From NCBI RefSeq assembly GCF_009720485.1, contig NZ_CP045245.1, forward strand, positions 124,001 through 188,000: a stretch of 64,000 nucleotides of DNA, written 5' to 3'. The DNA comes from Cellulomonas sp. JZ18 (lineage in GTDB: Bacteria; Actinomycetota; Actinomycetes; Actinomycetales; Cellulomonadaceae). The notes under the pieces were generated by a model. It saw only the letters and a list, made by a program, of their open reading frames with translations. It did no database searches and was not told the origin of the DNA. Shown here piece by piece: positions 14,890 through 23,356 of this stretch (positions are counted from its first letter, which is position 1; every line of letters begins with the position of its first letter). The position numbers and the translations under genes were made by a program.

Positions 14890-17800
14890 GTGAGCGACCA
14901 GCGCCCCCACGCGCCCCGACCCCGCTCCCGACGCGTGACGGCGACCGTCGCCGCGACGACCCTGCTCACCGCCGGCCTCGTGCCGACGCTGCTGACGCCC
15001 GCCTCGGCGAACCTCGTCGCCGAGCCCGTGCGGCACGCCGCGCCCGACGCCGCCGTGACCCTGACGCCGCTCGGCACGTACGAGACCGGCGTGTTCGACG
15101 AGTCGGCCGCCGAGATCGTCACGTACCACGCCGGCACGCAGCGGCTGTTCGTCGTCAACGCGAGGTCCGGCGCGGTCGACGTGCTCGACGCGTCCGACCC
15201 GACGGCACCGGCGAAGGTCGGCACGATCGCCGTCGCGGGCGTCGTCGACGCGCTCGGTGCGGCGATCCCGGCCGGCGCCTCCGTCAACTCCGTCGCCGTG
15301 CGCGCGGACGGGCTCGTCGTCGTGGCCGTGGAGCACGCGACCAGGACCGAGCGCGGCTGGGCCGCGTTCCTCGACGCCGCCTCGCTCGACGTGCTCGGCG
15401 CGGTGCGCGTCGGCGCGCAGCCCGACAGCGTCGCCGTCTCGCCCGACGGCGCGTGGGCCGTCACCGCCGACGAGGGCGAGCCCGACGACGCGTACGCCGT
15501 GGACCCGGCCGGGTCCGTGAGCGTCGTCGCGCTGCCCTCGGGCCTGGCGGCGCCGTCGCAGGAGGCCGTCCGCACGGCCGGGTTCGAGGACTTCGACGCC
15601 CCCGGCGCGCTGCCGGACGGCGTCCGCGTCTTCGGCCCCTCCTGGACGGGTGCCCCGCAGCTGGTGCCGTCGCTCAACCTGGAGCCGGAGTACGTCACCG
15701 TCGCGGGCGCGACGGCGTACGTCACGCTGCAGGAGGCGAACGCGATCGCGACGGTGGACCTCGCGACCGCCCGCGTCACGGACGTCCACGCGCTCGGCTC
15801 GCAGGACCACGGCCAGGTGCCGCTCGACCCGTCGGACCGGGACGGCGGCTTCCGCCTGCGCACCTACGAGGGGCTGCGCGGCCTGTACCAGCCGGACGCG
15901 GTCGCGTCGTACCAGGCGGGCGGCGCGACCTACCTCGTCACCGCGAACGAGGGTGACGCCCGCGAGTGGGGCGACTACGCCGAGGCCGCCCGCGTGAAGG
16001 ACCTCGGCAAGGACAACCTGGCCCTGGTCTGCGCACCGCTCGCGGAGCTCACCGGCGACGCCGAGCTCGGGCGGCTCAACGTCTCCACCGCGTCCGGTCT
16101 GAACGCCGACGGCACCTGCTACGAGGAGCTGTACGCGTTCGGCTCGCGCTCCTTCTCCATCTGGACGACCGACGGCGAGCAGGTCTGGGACTCGGGCTCG
16201 TCGTTCGAGGAGATCACCCACGCCGCGGCGCCGGAGTTCGTGAACTCGAACCACTCCGAGTCGAACCTCGAGGGCCGCAGCGACGACAAGGGCCCGGAGC
16301 CCGAGGCGGTCGCGGTGGGTGAGGTGGACGGGCGCACGTACGCGTTCGTCGCGTTCGAGCGCGTGGGCGGCGTCGCGGTGTACGACGTCACGGACCCGCG
16401 CGCGGCGTCGTTCGTCAGCTACGTCAACAACCGCGACTTCTCCGTCTCGGTGGAGGACGGCGGCGACCTCGCTGCCGCCGGCGACCTCGGCCCCGAGTCG
16501 ATCGCCTTCGTGCCCGCGGCGGACTCACCGACGGGCGAGCCGATGATCGCCGTCGGCAACGAGGTGTCCGGCACGACGACGCTGTTCGCCGTCGAGACCG
16601 GCACCCCCGCCGCGGACGACCTCGTCGAGCTGCAGCTCCTCGCGACGAACGACTTCCACGGGCGCCTCGAGGCCGACCTGCGCGGTGGCGTGGCCGGTGC
16701 GGCGGTCCTGTCCGGCGCGGTGCAGCACCTGCGGGCGGAGAACCCCGACACCGTCTTCGTCTCCGCGGGCGACAACATCGGCGCGTCGACCTTCCCGTCG
16801 ATGATCGCCCAGGACGTCCCGACGATCGACGTGCTCAACGCGGCCGGCCTGGAGGTCTCGGCCGTCGGCAACCACGAGTTCGACCAGGGGATCGACGACC
16901 TGACCGGCCGCGTGCAGCCCCTCGCCGACTTCCCGTACCTCGGCGCGAACGTGTACCGCGCGGGCACCACCGAGCCGGTGCTGCCCGAGTACGAGGTCGT
17001 GGAGCGGTCGGGTGTCCGCGTCGCGTTCGTCGGCGTCGTCACCGCGGCGACGCCCACCCTGGTGTCGCCGTCCGGGGTCGCGGGTCTCGACTTCGGCGAC
17101 CCCGTCGCGGCGCTGAACCGCGTCGCGGCCGAGATCGAGGAGCAGGACGCCGCGGACGTCACCGTCGCGCTCGTCCACGACGGCGCCGAGGTCGGCGAGT
17201 GCGCCGCGGTCGGCGCGGAGGACAGCGACTTCGGGCGCGTCGTGCGGGAGACGTCCGCGGAGGTCGACGCGATCTTCTCGGCGCACACGCACCGCTCGTA
17301 CGCGTGCGCGTTCCCGGTCTCCGGCAGCGACGTGCTCCGGCCGGTCCTGCAGGGCGGTCAGTACGGGCACAACCTCGCCCGGGCCACGCTGACGTACGAC
17401 ACCGCGGCCGACCGCGTCGTCTCGGCGGCGCAGGACCTGCTGCCGATGGTCGTCGACGGCGCGCCCGCCTACCCGGCGGACCCGGCGGTGGAGGAGATCG
17501 TGGCCCGTGCCGTCGCGGACGCGGCGGAGCTCGGGTCCGTGGTCGTCGGGTCGCTCACCGCCGACGTGCTGCGCGCCCGCAACGCCGCCGGTGAGGTGGA
17601 CCGCAGCCTCGAGTCGCCGCTCGGCAACCTCGTCGCCGACATGCACCTGTGGGCGACGAGCGGCGCCAACCCCGCGTTCGGCGGCACGCCGGCCGACCTC
17701 GCGGTGATGAACCCCGGCGGCCTGCGCGCCGACCTGGTGGCCGGGCCGGACGGCGCCGTGACCTACCGGGCGGTGGCGGACGTGCAGCCGTTCGCCAACA

Positions 17801-18663
17801 CGCTCGTCGTGGTCGACCTGAGCGGTGAGCAGCTCGTCGACCTGCTCGAGCAGCAGTGGGGCACGGCGGCCGCGCCGCGCACCAAGCTGCACCTCGGGCT
17901 GTCGGCGAACGTCACCTACACGTACGACGAGTCCGCCCCGGTGGGGCAGCGCGTCGTCGAGGTGCGCGTCGGCGACCGGCCGGTCGAGCCCGGCGCGACG
18001 TACCGCGTCACGGCCAACTCGTTCCTCGCGTCCGGTGGGGACGGCTTCGCCGCCCTCGCCGCCGGGGCCTCCCGCGTCGACTCCGGGCAGGTCGACCTGG
18101 CCGCGTCGGTGGCCTACGTGCAGGCGAACAGCCCGGTGTCGCCCGCCGCCGTCGGTCGTGCGGTCCCGGCGTCCGCCACCTCGTGGGTCGCGATCGCGCT
18201 CGACAGCGCCGAGGTCCGGCAGGGCCAGGAGCTGCGGGCGCGGCTGTCCGGGCTGGAGCCCGGCCAGGAGGTCGCCGTCACCGTGCAGTCGGACCCGGTG
18301 GCGCTCGGCACGTTCACCGCCGACGCCTCGGGCCGGGTGCTGGTGACGTGGACCGTGCCGGCCGGGTTCGCCCCCGGCTCGCACTCCCTGGTCGTGACGT
18401 CGGCCGGCCTGCCGGCCGCGTCGGCGGCCTTCACGGTGCTCGCCACCGCGGGCGGGGGTGCCGGCGGGGTGGCGGCCGGCCTCGTGCCGGGCACGGGCGA
18501 GTTCCCGGGCCGGCTGTCCGACACGGGGGCGGACGTGGTGTTCGCGCTGCTCGTCGCGCTGGGCCTGCTCGGCACGGGGGCCGCGGTGCTGACCGGCCGC
18601 CGCGGCGCCCGGACGCGCGCGGACGGCGCTCCCGCGGCTCCCGAGGTCGGCACCGCCGACTGA
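14890..18663 (+). CDS. Secreted choice-of-anchor-I / 5'-nucleotidase fusion, wall- or membrane-anchored
   Basis: A 1257-residue exported enzyme. There is a signal peptide (about residues 1-40), then a choice-of-anchor-I beta-propeller-like domain (about 50-570). From about residue 578 comes the metallophosphatase domain of 5'-nucleotidases (LLATNDFHGRLEADLRGG, SAGDNIGAS, VGNHEFDQG, FSAHTHRSY), then the 5'-nucleotidase C domain (from about 898, ESPLGNLVADMHLW; later ASGGDGFAAL). A beta domain and the tail LSDTG (1209-1213) plus membrane helix and RRGARTR end it; this is a non-canonical sortase-like or simple membrane anchor. It releases phosphate from extracellular nucleotides. The PHO box upstream fits. 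GTG start chosen for its GGAGGAAGGA site. Confidence 0.92.
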   Translation: MSDQRPHAPRPRSRRVTATVAATTLLTAGLVPTLLTPASANLVAEPVRHAAPDAAVTLTPLGTYETGVFDESAAEIVTYHAGTQRLFVVNARSGAVDVLDASDPTAPAKVGTIAVAGVVDALGAAIPAGASVNSVAVRADGLVVVAVEHATRTERGWAAFLDAASLDVLGAVRVGAQPDSVAVSPDGAWAVTADEGEPDDAYAVDPAGSVSVVALPSGLAAPSQEAVRTAGFEDFDAPGALPDGVRVFGPSWTGAPQLVPSLNLEPEYVTVAGATAYVTLQEANAIATVDLATARVTDVHALGSQDHGQVPLDPSDRDGGFRLRTYEGLRGLYQPDAVASYQAGGATYLVTANEGDAREWGDYAEAARVKDLGKDNLALVCAPLAELTGDAELGRLNVSTASGLNADGTCYEELYAFGSRSFSIWTTDGEQVWDSGSSFEEITHAAAPEFVNSNHSESNLEGRSDDKGPEPEAVAVGEVDGRTYAFVAFERVGGVAVYDVTDPRAASFVSYVNNRDFSVSVEDGGDLAAAGDLGPESIAFVPAADSPTGEPMIAVGNEVSGTTTLFAVETGTPAADDLVELQLLATNDFHGRLEADLRGGVAGAAVLSGAVQHLRAENPDTVFVSAGDNIGASTFPSMIAQDVPTIDVLNAAGLEVSAVGNHEFDQGIDDLTGRVQPLADFPYLGANVYRAGTTEPVLPEYEVVERSGVRVAFVGVVTAATPTLVSPSGVAGLDFGDPVAALNRVAAEIEEQDAADVTVALVHDGAEVGECAAVGAEDSDFGRVVRETSAEVDAIFSAHTHRSYACAFPVSGSDVLRPVLQGGQYGHNLARATLTYDTAADRVVSAAQDLLPMVVDGAPAYPADPAVEEIVARAVADAAELGSVVVGSLTADVLRARNAAGEVDRSLESPLGNLVADMHLWATSGANPAFGGTPADLAVMNPGGLRADLVAGPDGAVTYRAVADVQPFANTLVVVDLSGEQLVDLLEQQWGTAAAPRTKLHLGLSANVTYTYDESAPVGQRVVEVRVGDRPVEPGATYRVTANSFLASGGDGFAALAAGASRVDSGQVDLAASVAYVQANSPVSPAAVGRAVPASATSWVAIALDSAEVRQGQELRARLSGLEPGQEVAVTVQSDPVALGTFTADASGRVLVTWTVPAGFAPGSHSLVVTSAGLPAASAAFTVLATAGGGAGGVAAGLVPGTGEFPGRLSDTGADVVFALLVALGLLGTGAAVLTGRRGARTRADGAPAAPEVGTAD

Positions 18664-18787
18664 GACGCCGCCGACGGAGACACCGCCGACGGAGACGCCG
18701 CCGACGGAGACCCTCACCCGGCGGGTGCGCACCCCGCGGTGCGCACCCGCCGGCCGGGTCGGGGAGGGTGCCGGGTCGGGGAGGGTG
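18664..18787. repeat. Two short tandem repeats flanking a terminator
   Basis: Directly after the stop come three 15-bp units GACRCCGCCGACGGA (18664-18708). Two 17-bp units CCGGGTCGGGGAGGGTG lie at 18754-18770 and 18771-18787. The terminator hairpin sits between them. Confidence 0.75.
18718..18753. terminator. Terminator hairpin, perfect 16-bp stem
   Basis: Arms 18718-18733 and 18738-18753, loop CCGC. It lies between the 5'-nucleotidase stop and the convergent NAD(P)-binding gene, so can serve both directions. Confidence 0.75.
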
Positions 18788-18802
18788 CGGGGGAGCGGCG
18801 GG

Positions 18803-19452
18803 TCAGCCCGCCGCGACCGCCTCGCGCACCGGCACGTCGCCGGTGACGAGCTCCCACTGCCTGCCGACGCTCGCCGGCTCCGCGAGGCACGCCGCGATGA
18901 CGGCGGCCACGTCGGCGCGCGGCACCTGCGCCCGCGGGGCGGACTCGGAGAGCAGGACGGTCCCGACCGGGTCGTCGTCGGTCAGGCCGCCGGGGCGGAT
19001 GATCGTCCACGCGAGGTCCGACGCGCGCAGGGCGGCGTCGGCGTCCCGCTTGGCCTCCACGTACGCCTTCCACACCTCGCCGGCGTCGTCCGGCAGCGGC
19101 TCGTCGACGCCGATCGCCGAGACCTGCACGAACCGCTGCACGCCGGCCCGGCGGGCACCCTCGATGGACTTCAGGGACCCCTCCAGGTCGACGGTCCGCT
19201 TGCGGTCGGCGCGCCCGTCCGGCCCGGCGCCGGCGGCGAAGACGACCGCGCCGACGCCCGCGAACGCCTCGGCGAACGCGTCGGCGTCCTGCGCCTCGAT
19301 GTCGAGCAGACGCGGCTCGACGCCGGGCCCGCGCAGCTCGTCCGCGTGCTCCTGCTTGCGCACGAGCGGCACCACCTCGTCCCCCGCCCGACGAGCAGGG
19401 GGATGAGCGCCCGCGCGACCTTGCCGTGCCCGCCGACGACCGCGACGCGCAT
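18803..19452 (-). CDS. NAD(P)-binding atypical SDR (YwnB/NmrA-like); frameshift at 19381-19385
   Basis: A Rossmann-fold protein of 216 residues when read through. The dinucleotide motif is MRVAVVGGHGKVARALIPLL (GGxGxxG). After the break it continues EVVPLVRKQEHADEL, then VVFAAGAGPDG, RFVQVSAIGVD (active-site region without the classic YxxxK) and TIIRPGGLTDD. The frame shift is in the run CCCCC at 19381-19385; one more C restores GRGDEVVPLV. Its ATG overlaps the stop of the upstream SDR (TGATG), so the two are coupled. Atypical SDRs of this type are redox sensors or isomerase-like; substrate unknown. Confidence 0.85.
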
Positions 19453-20345
19453 CAGGCGAGCTTCCCGCCGGTCGCGACGATGCGGTCGCCCGTCACGTAG
19501 CTGGACTCCTGCGAGGCGAAGAACACGTACGCGGGCGCCATCTCGGCGGGCTGGCCGGCACGGCCGAGCGGCGTGTCGCCGCCGAACGACTCGACCTTCT
19601 CGTCGGGCATGGTCGCCGGGATGAGCGGCGTCCAGATCGGGCCCGGGCAGACCGCGTTGACGCGGATGCCCTGCTCGGCGACCTGCTGGGCCAGGCCCTT
19701 CGTGAAGTTGAGGATGCCGGCCTTGGTGGTCGCGTAGTCGAGCAGCGGCGGGCTGGGCTCGAACGCCTGGATGGAGCTCGTGTTGATGATCGCCGAGCCG
19801 GGCTTCAGGTGCGGCAGCGCGGCCTTGGTGATCCAGAACATCGCGTAGAGGTTGGTCTTGAAGACGCGGTCGAGCTGCTCGGTCGTGATGTCGGCGAGGC
19901 TGCCCGGCTGGGCCATCTGGTAGGCGGCGTTGTTCACGAGGATGTCGAGGCCGCCGAGCTCGTCGACGGTGCGCTGCACGAGGTCGGAGCAGAACTGCTC
20001 GTCGCGGATGTCGCCCGGGATCGCGAGGGCCTTGCGCCCGGCCTCCTCGACGAGGCGGACGGTCTCCTGCGCGTCCTCCTCCTCCTCGGGGAGGTACACG
20101 ATCGCCACGTCGGCGCCCTCGCGGGAGTAGGCGATGGCGACGGCGCGGCCGATGCCCGAGTCTCCGCCGGTGATGAGCGCCTTGCGGCCCTCGAGGCGGC
20201 CCGAGCCGCGGTACGTCTGCTCGCCGTGGTCGGGCTCCTTCGGCATCTCCTCGGTACGACCCGGAGGCTCGATCGTCTCGCCGGTCTGGGACTCGGGGCC
20301 CGGGTACTGGGAGCGGGGATCCTGGTTCGTCGTCTGGTCAGCCAT
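19452..20345 (-). CDS. SDR family oxidoreductase (general-stress, YhdG/YhxC-like)
   Basis: A 297-residue classical short-chain dehydrogenase. The N-terminal 45 residues are charged and Pro/Gln-rich (SQYPGPESQTGETIEPPGRT), typical of stress-induced SDRs such as YhxC. Then come TGGDSGIGRA (cofactor glycines), NNAAYQMA, the catalytic serines in INTSSIQAF, and YATTKAG (YxxxK), ending in VTGDRIVATGG. The start at 20345 gives MADQTTNQDPRS; two more upstream in-frame ATGs exist but lack conservation. Cofactor NAD(P)H; substrate not predictable. First gene of a two-gene operon. Confidence 0.92.
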   Translation of the reverse strand: MADQTTNQDPRSQYPGPESQTGETIEPPGRTEEMPKEPDHGEQTYRGSGRLEGRKALITGGDSGIGRAVAIAYSREGADVAIVYLPEEEEDAQETVRLVEEAGRKALAIPGDIRDEQFCSDLVQRTVDELGGLDILVNNAAYQMAQPGSLADITTEQLDRVFKTNLYAMFWITKAALPHLKPGSAIINTSSIQAFEPSPPLLDYATTKAGILNFTKGLAQQVAEQGIRVNAVCPGPIWTPLIPATMPDEKVESFGGDTPLGRAGQPAEMAPAYVFFASQESSYVTGDRIVATGGKLA

Positions 20346-20398
20346 GCACCCCATCGTCAGCAGACGCCCGGGAGCCCGCACGCCGAGTGGCGCCCTGG

Positions 20399-20423
20399 AC
20401 TTCTTTCGGCTGGCGAATAAAGT
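20399..20423. promoter_or_regulatory. Operator-like inverted repeat over the GH113-like gene promoter
   Basis: ACTTCTTTCG (20399-20408) and CGAATAAAGT (20414-20423) are inverted arms matching at 8 of 10 positions around GCTGG. The right arm contains TAAAGT (20418-20423), a plausible -10, so a bound repressor would block RNA polymerase. It is a rare AT-rich patch in this genome, between the divergent SDR and glycosidase genes. Confidence 0.55.
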
Positions 20424-20455
20424 GACGGGACGACGACGAGGTCGAGGGAGACGAC

Positions 20456-21454
20456 GTGACGAGCACCAGCACGACCACCGGTACGGACCTGGGCCCGCTC
20501 GCCGGGTACGCGGCGGGCATGACGTGGGGCTGGACCGGCGGCGGCCGGGGGACGTGGACGGGTCCGGAGGCCGACGCCTCGATGGACCTCATGGTCGAGC
20601 GGCTCGGCGTCACGTGGGTGACGCTCGCGTTCGCCGCGCTGCAGGACACCGCGCAGTCCACGTCCATCGCCTGGCGCGACGCCCCCACGCCGACCGACGA
20701 CGAGGTCCGCACTGCGATCCGCGCCGCCCACGCCCGCGGCCTGCAGGTCTGCCTCAAGCCCGTGGTCAACGTCCGCAACGGCACCTGGCGCGCGCACATC
20801 GCCTTCTTCGACGAGGACGTGCCCGGCGAGCCGACGTGGGCGCAGTGGTTCGCCGCGTACACCGAGCTCCAGGTGCACTACGCCCGCATCGCCGCGGAGG
20901 AGGGCGTGGCGATGGTGTGCGTCGGCTGCGAGATGGTCCAGTCCGACAAGCGCGAGGACGAGTGGCGCGCGCTCGTCGCCGCCGTGCGCGAGGTCTACCC
21001 CGGCCTGGTCACCTACAACTGCGACAAGTACCAGGAGGGGAACGTCCGCTGGTGGGACGCGGTCGACGTCGTCTCGTCGTCCGGCTACTACCCCGTGGAC
21101 GACTGGGAGGCGCAGCTCGACCGCATCGAGGCCGTCGTGCGCCGCGTCGGCAAGCCGTTCCTCTTCCTCGAGGCCGGCTGCCCGAGCCGCGAGGGGTCGC
21201 CCGCGCTCCCCAACGACTGGGGGCTGCCGGGCGCGCCGTCGGGCGAGGCCCAGGCGGACTGGTACCGCGCCGCGTTCGCGGCCTGCGCGCGACGCGACTG
21301 GGTCGGCGGCTTCATGCTCTGGGACTGGCCGACCCGGCTGTACGCCGAGGCGGACGCCGCGGGGAACGACGACTACTGCCCGTTCGGCAAGCCGGCGGAA
21401 GCGGTGATCCGGGACGCGTACGCCGCAGGGGTCGCGCGGCGGCGGGAGGGGTGA
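20456..21454 (+). CDS. Cytosolic glycoside hydrolase, GH113-like TIM barrel
   Basis: A 332-residue protein, no signal peptide. The start GYAAGMTWGWTGGGRGTW and the barrel strands (GVTWVTLAF, GLQVCLKPVVNV, VAMVCVGCEMVQ, VVSSSGYYP, FLFLEAGCPS, GGFMLWDWPT) match clan GH-A enzymes of the GH113/1,4-beta-xylanase-annotated group. The likely acid/base is E in VGCEM and the nucleophile E in FLEAGC. GH113 members are beta-mannanases or mannosidases, but specificity here is open. The GTG start follows GAGGTCGAGGGAGACGAC. The operator-like repeat over its promoter suggests sugar-controlled expression. Confidence 0.82.
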   Translation: MTSTSTTTGTDLGPLAGYAAGMTWGWTGGGRGTWTGPEADASMDLMVERLGVTWVTLAFAALQDTAQSTSIAWRDAPTPTDDEVRTAIRAAHARGLQVCLKPVVNVRNGTWRAHIAFFDEDVPGEPTWAQWFAAYTELQVHYARIAAEEGVAMVCVGCEMVQSDKREDEWRALVAAVREVYPGLVTYNCDKYQEGNVRWWDAVDVVSSSGYYPVDDWEAQLDRIEAVVRRVGKPFLFLEAGCPSREGSPALPNDWGLPGAPSGEAQADWYRAAFAACARRDWVGGFMLWDWPTRLYAEADAAGNDDYCPFGKPAEAVIRDAYAAGVARRREG

Positions 21455-21464
21455 GCGGCAGGGC

Positions 21465-21755
21465 TCAGCCGCCGGTGCCGCCCCCGGCGGCGCCCGTGTC
21501 CCGACGCGTGCCGCGGCCGCGCCGGCCGACGGCGAAGCCGCCCGCACCACCCAGGGCGAGGGTGCCCGCCACGACCAGGACGAGGCCCAGCCGCCACGAC
21601 GGGGGTGCCGGCGCGTACACCGTCTCCGGCAGCGGGGCGTAGGCGAACCACCCGAACGACACCTCGCCCGTGCGCACCTGCACCAGCCCGGCCACGAGCA
21701 GGGCGACGCCCAGCAGGGCCACCACGACGGTCCCGGTCCGCTCGCTCCTCGTCAC
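21465..21755 (-). CDS. Small two-helix membrane protein, 96 aa
   Basis: Two transmembrane helices (TVVVALLGVALLVAGLVQV and LGLVLVVAGTLALGGAGGFAV) separated by a short aromatic external loop (FGWFAYAPLPETVY), then a basic Gly-rich tail. It starts at GTG 21755. The layout recalls small actinobacterial proteins of unknown function; no catalytic residues. It converges on the GH113-like gene. Confidence 0.7.
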   Translation of the reverse strand: MTRSERTGTVVVALLGVALLVAGLVQVRTGEVSFGWFAYAPLPETVYAPAPPSWRLGLVLVVAGTLALGGAGGFAVGRRGRGTRRDTGAAGGGTGG

Positions 21756-21884
21756 GGGCGCGATCGTCCCGCGAGCGGGCGGGCCGTGTCACGGGTTCGG
21801 CACGGACGTCGACGCCGGCGCCTCCGGCGGGGCACGCTGGGCGCAGCGGCGCGAGGTCCGCGTCGTGGACCGGGGGAGGCCGAC

Positions 21885-22304
21885 GTGCACGTCGAGTTCG
21901 TCGCGGGGTTCGGGCCGGTCACGCGGGACGACGCCGCCGCGGGGACGTTCTGGGCCGACGCGCTGGGGATCGCCTTCGCCGAGGTCGCGCCCGGGTACTT
22001 CGCGACCGACGACCTGCCGGGGGTGCGCGCGTTCGCGCGGTGGCCGCTCGCGCAGGCGGCGCAGGCGACGTTCGGGCGGCCGGAGTGGCCCGCCGACCGG
22101 CCCGTGCCGCAGGCCTGGATCGAGCTCGACGTGCGGTCCGCGCAGGCCGTGGCGGACGCGGTCGCGGAGCTGCGGGGCGCGGGGCACGACGTCCTCGTCG
22201 ACGCGCACGACGAGCCGTGGGGCCAGACCTCCGCCCGCCTGCAGAGCCCGGAGGGGCTGCTCGTGGGCATCACGTACACCCCCTGGATGCACCGGGACAC
22301 CTGA
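21885..22304 (+). CDS. VOC-family (glyoxalase/bleomycin-resistance-fold) protein
   Basis: A 139-residue protein of the vicinal-oxygen-chelate fold. VHVEFVAGFGPVTRD starts the first beta-alpha-beta-beta-beta module (FWADALGIAFAEVAPGYFATDDLPGVRAFARW). The second (AWIELDVRSAQAVADAVAEL, GHDVLVDAHDEPWGQTSARLQSPEGLLVGITYTPW) ends it. Start GTG 21885 was chosen over the in-frame ATG 99 bases upstream because GGGGGAGG lies 5-6 nt before it. Enzymatic activity is not certain, as metal ligands are incomplete. Confidence 0.85.
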   Translation: MHVEFVAGFGPVTRDDAAAGTFWADALGIAFAEVAPGYFATDDLPGVRAFARWPLAQAAQATFGRPEWPADRPVPQAWIELDVRSAQAVADAVAELRGAGHDVLVDAHDEPWGQTSARLQSPEGLLVGITYTPWMHRDT

Positions 22305-22326
22305 CCGCCGGCCGACCCCGCGGTTC

Positions 22327-22354
22327 GTCAGCACCCGGGGGCGCCGGTGCTGAC
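22327..22354. terminator. Short hairpin after the VOC gene
   Basis: GTCAGCACC (22327-22335) pairs with GGTGCTGAC (22346-22354) around a G/C-rich loop, 22 bp after the VOC stop. Confidence 0.45.
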
Positions 22355-22458
22355 CAGGTCCGGGGTCGTCGCGGAACGGGGCCGCGCCGCGCGTGCCGAC
22401 CTGGCACGGTGGGCACCGGGCCGGACGGCGGCCCGCCGTCGTCGCCCGAGGAGAGCCG

Positions 22459-23349
22459 ATGTTCGCCGGTGTGAGCGCCTTCCCCCTGACCCCGCTGCGG
22501 GACGACCGGGTCGACGAGGACGCCGTCGGCCGGCTCGTCGCCGCCGCCGCGGCAGCGGGCGTCGACTCGGTCTGCGTCCTCGGGTCCACCGGCGTGGCGC
22601 CGTACCTCGCGCGCGAGGAGCGGCGCACGGTCGTGGCGCGCGCCGTGAAGGAGGTCGGCGACGTACCGCTGCTCGCGGGCGTCGGCGCGCTGCGCACCTC
22701 CGACGTGCTGGCGCACGCGCAGGACGCCGCCGAGGCCGGCGCCGCGGGTCTGCTGCTCGTGCCCGTGACGTACCAGCCGCTGACCGACGACGAGGTCGTC
22801 GACCTGTACGCGGAGGTGACCGAGCGCGTCCCGCTGCCGCTCGTGCCCTACGAGAACCGGCGGACCACGTCGGTGGCGTTCACCGACGACCTGCTCGCAC
22901 GCGTCGCCGCGCTGCCGCACGTGGCGTCGGTCAAGCTGCCGGGTGCGCCGGGCGACGTGGCCGCGGTGAGCGCCCGCCTCGCGCACCTGCGGACGCTCGT
23001 GCCGGCGCACGTCGGCGTCGGGTTCTCCGGCGACGCGTACGCCGCGACGGCGCTCGCGGCCGGTGCGGACACGTGGTGGTCGGTGCTCGCGGGCGTCGTG
23101 CCGGCCACCGCCGTGCGGCTCGCGCACGCCGCGCGCACCGGCGACCGGGCCACGGTCGACGCGCTCACGGACGCGCTGCGCCCGGCGTTCGACGTCCTGT
23201 CCGCGCAGGGCGGGGTCCGGGTCGCCGCCGCGCTCGCGGAGCACCGCGGCCTCGTCGAGGGCCCGTGCCTGCCGCGCCCGGTGCAGGGCCTCCCGGCGTC
23301 GGACCGCGACGCCGTGGTGGCGGCGCTGGAGGCGGCCGAGCGGGTCTGA
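22459..23349 (+). CDS. Dihydrodipicolinate synthase/N-acetylneuraminate lyase family aldolase
   Basis: A 296-residue DapA-superfamily class I aldolase. Family marks are GVSAFPLTPLRDD at the start, the substrate-carboxylate loop CVLGSTGVAPYL (GSTGE-like with V in place of E), the Tyr in VPYENR and the Schiff-base Lys in SVKLPG. The missing acidic residue and the PYENR variant argue against true DapA and for a paralogue acting on another oxo-acid. ATG at 22459 follows GAGGAGAGCC. It converges with the alpha/beta hydrolase gene. Confidence 0.88.
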   Translation: MFAGVSAFPLTPLRDDRVDEDAVGRLVAAAAAAGVDSVCVLGSTGVAPYLAREERRTVVARAVKEVGDVPLLAGVGALRTSDVLAHAQDAAEAGAAGLLLVPVTYQPLTDDEVVDLYAEVTERVPLPLVPYENRRTTSVAFTDDLLARVAALPHVASVKLPGAPGDVAAVSARLAHLRTLVPAHVGVGFSGDAYAATALAAGADTWWSVLAGVVPATAVRLAHAARTGDRATVDALTDALRPAFDVLSAQGGVRVAAALAEHRGLVEGPCLPRPVQGLPASDRDAVVAALEAAERV

Positions 23350-23356
23350 GCGGGCG

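Noticed and set aside
13426..18663. A 1745-codon open frame
   Set aside because: The first 320 codons are antisense to the CPBP gene. The real gene starts at GTG 14890 behind a good ribosome-binding site and PHO box.
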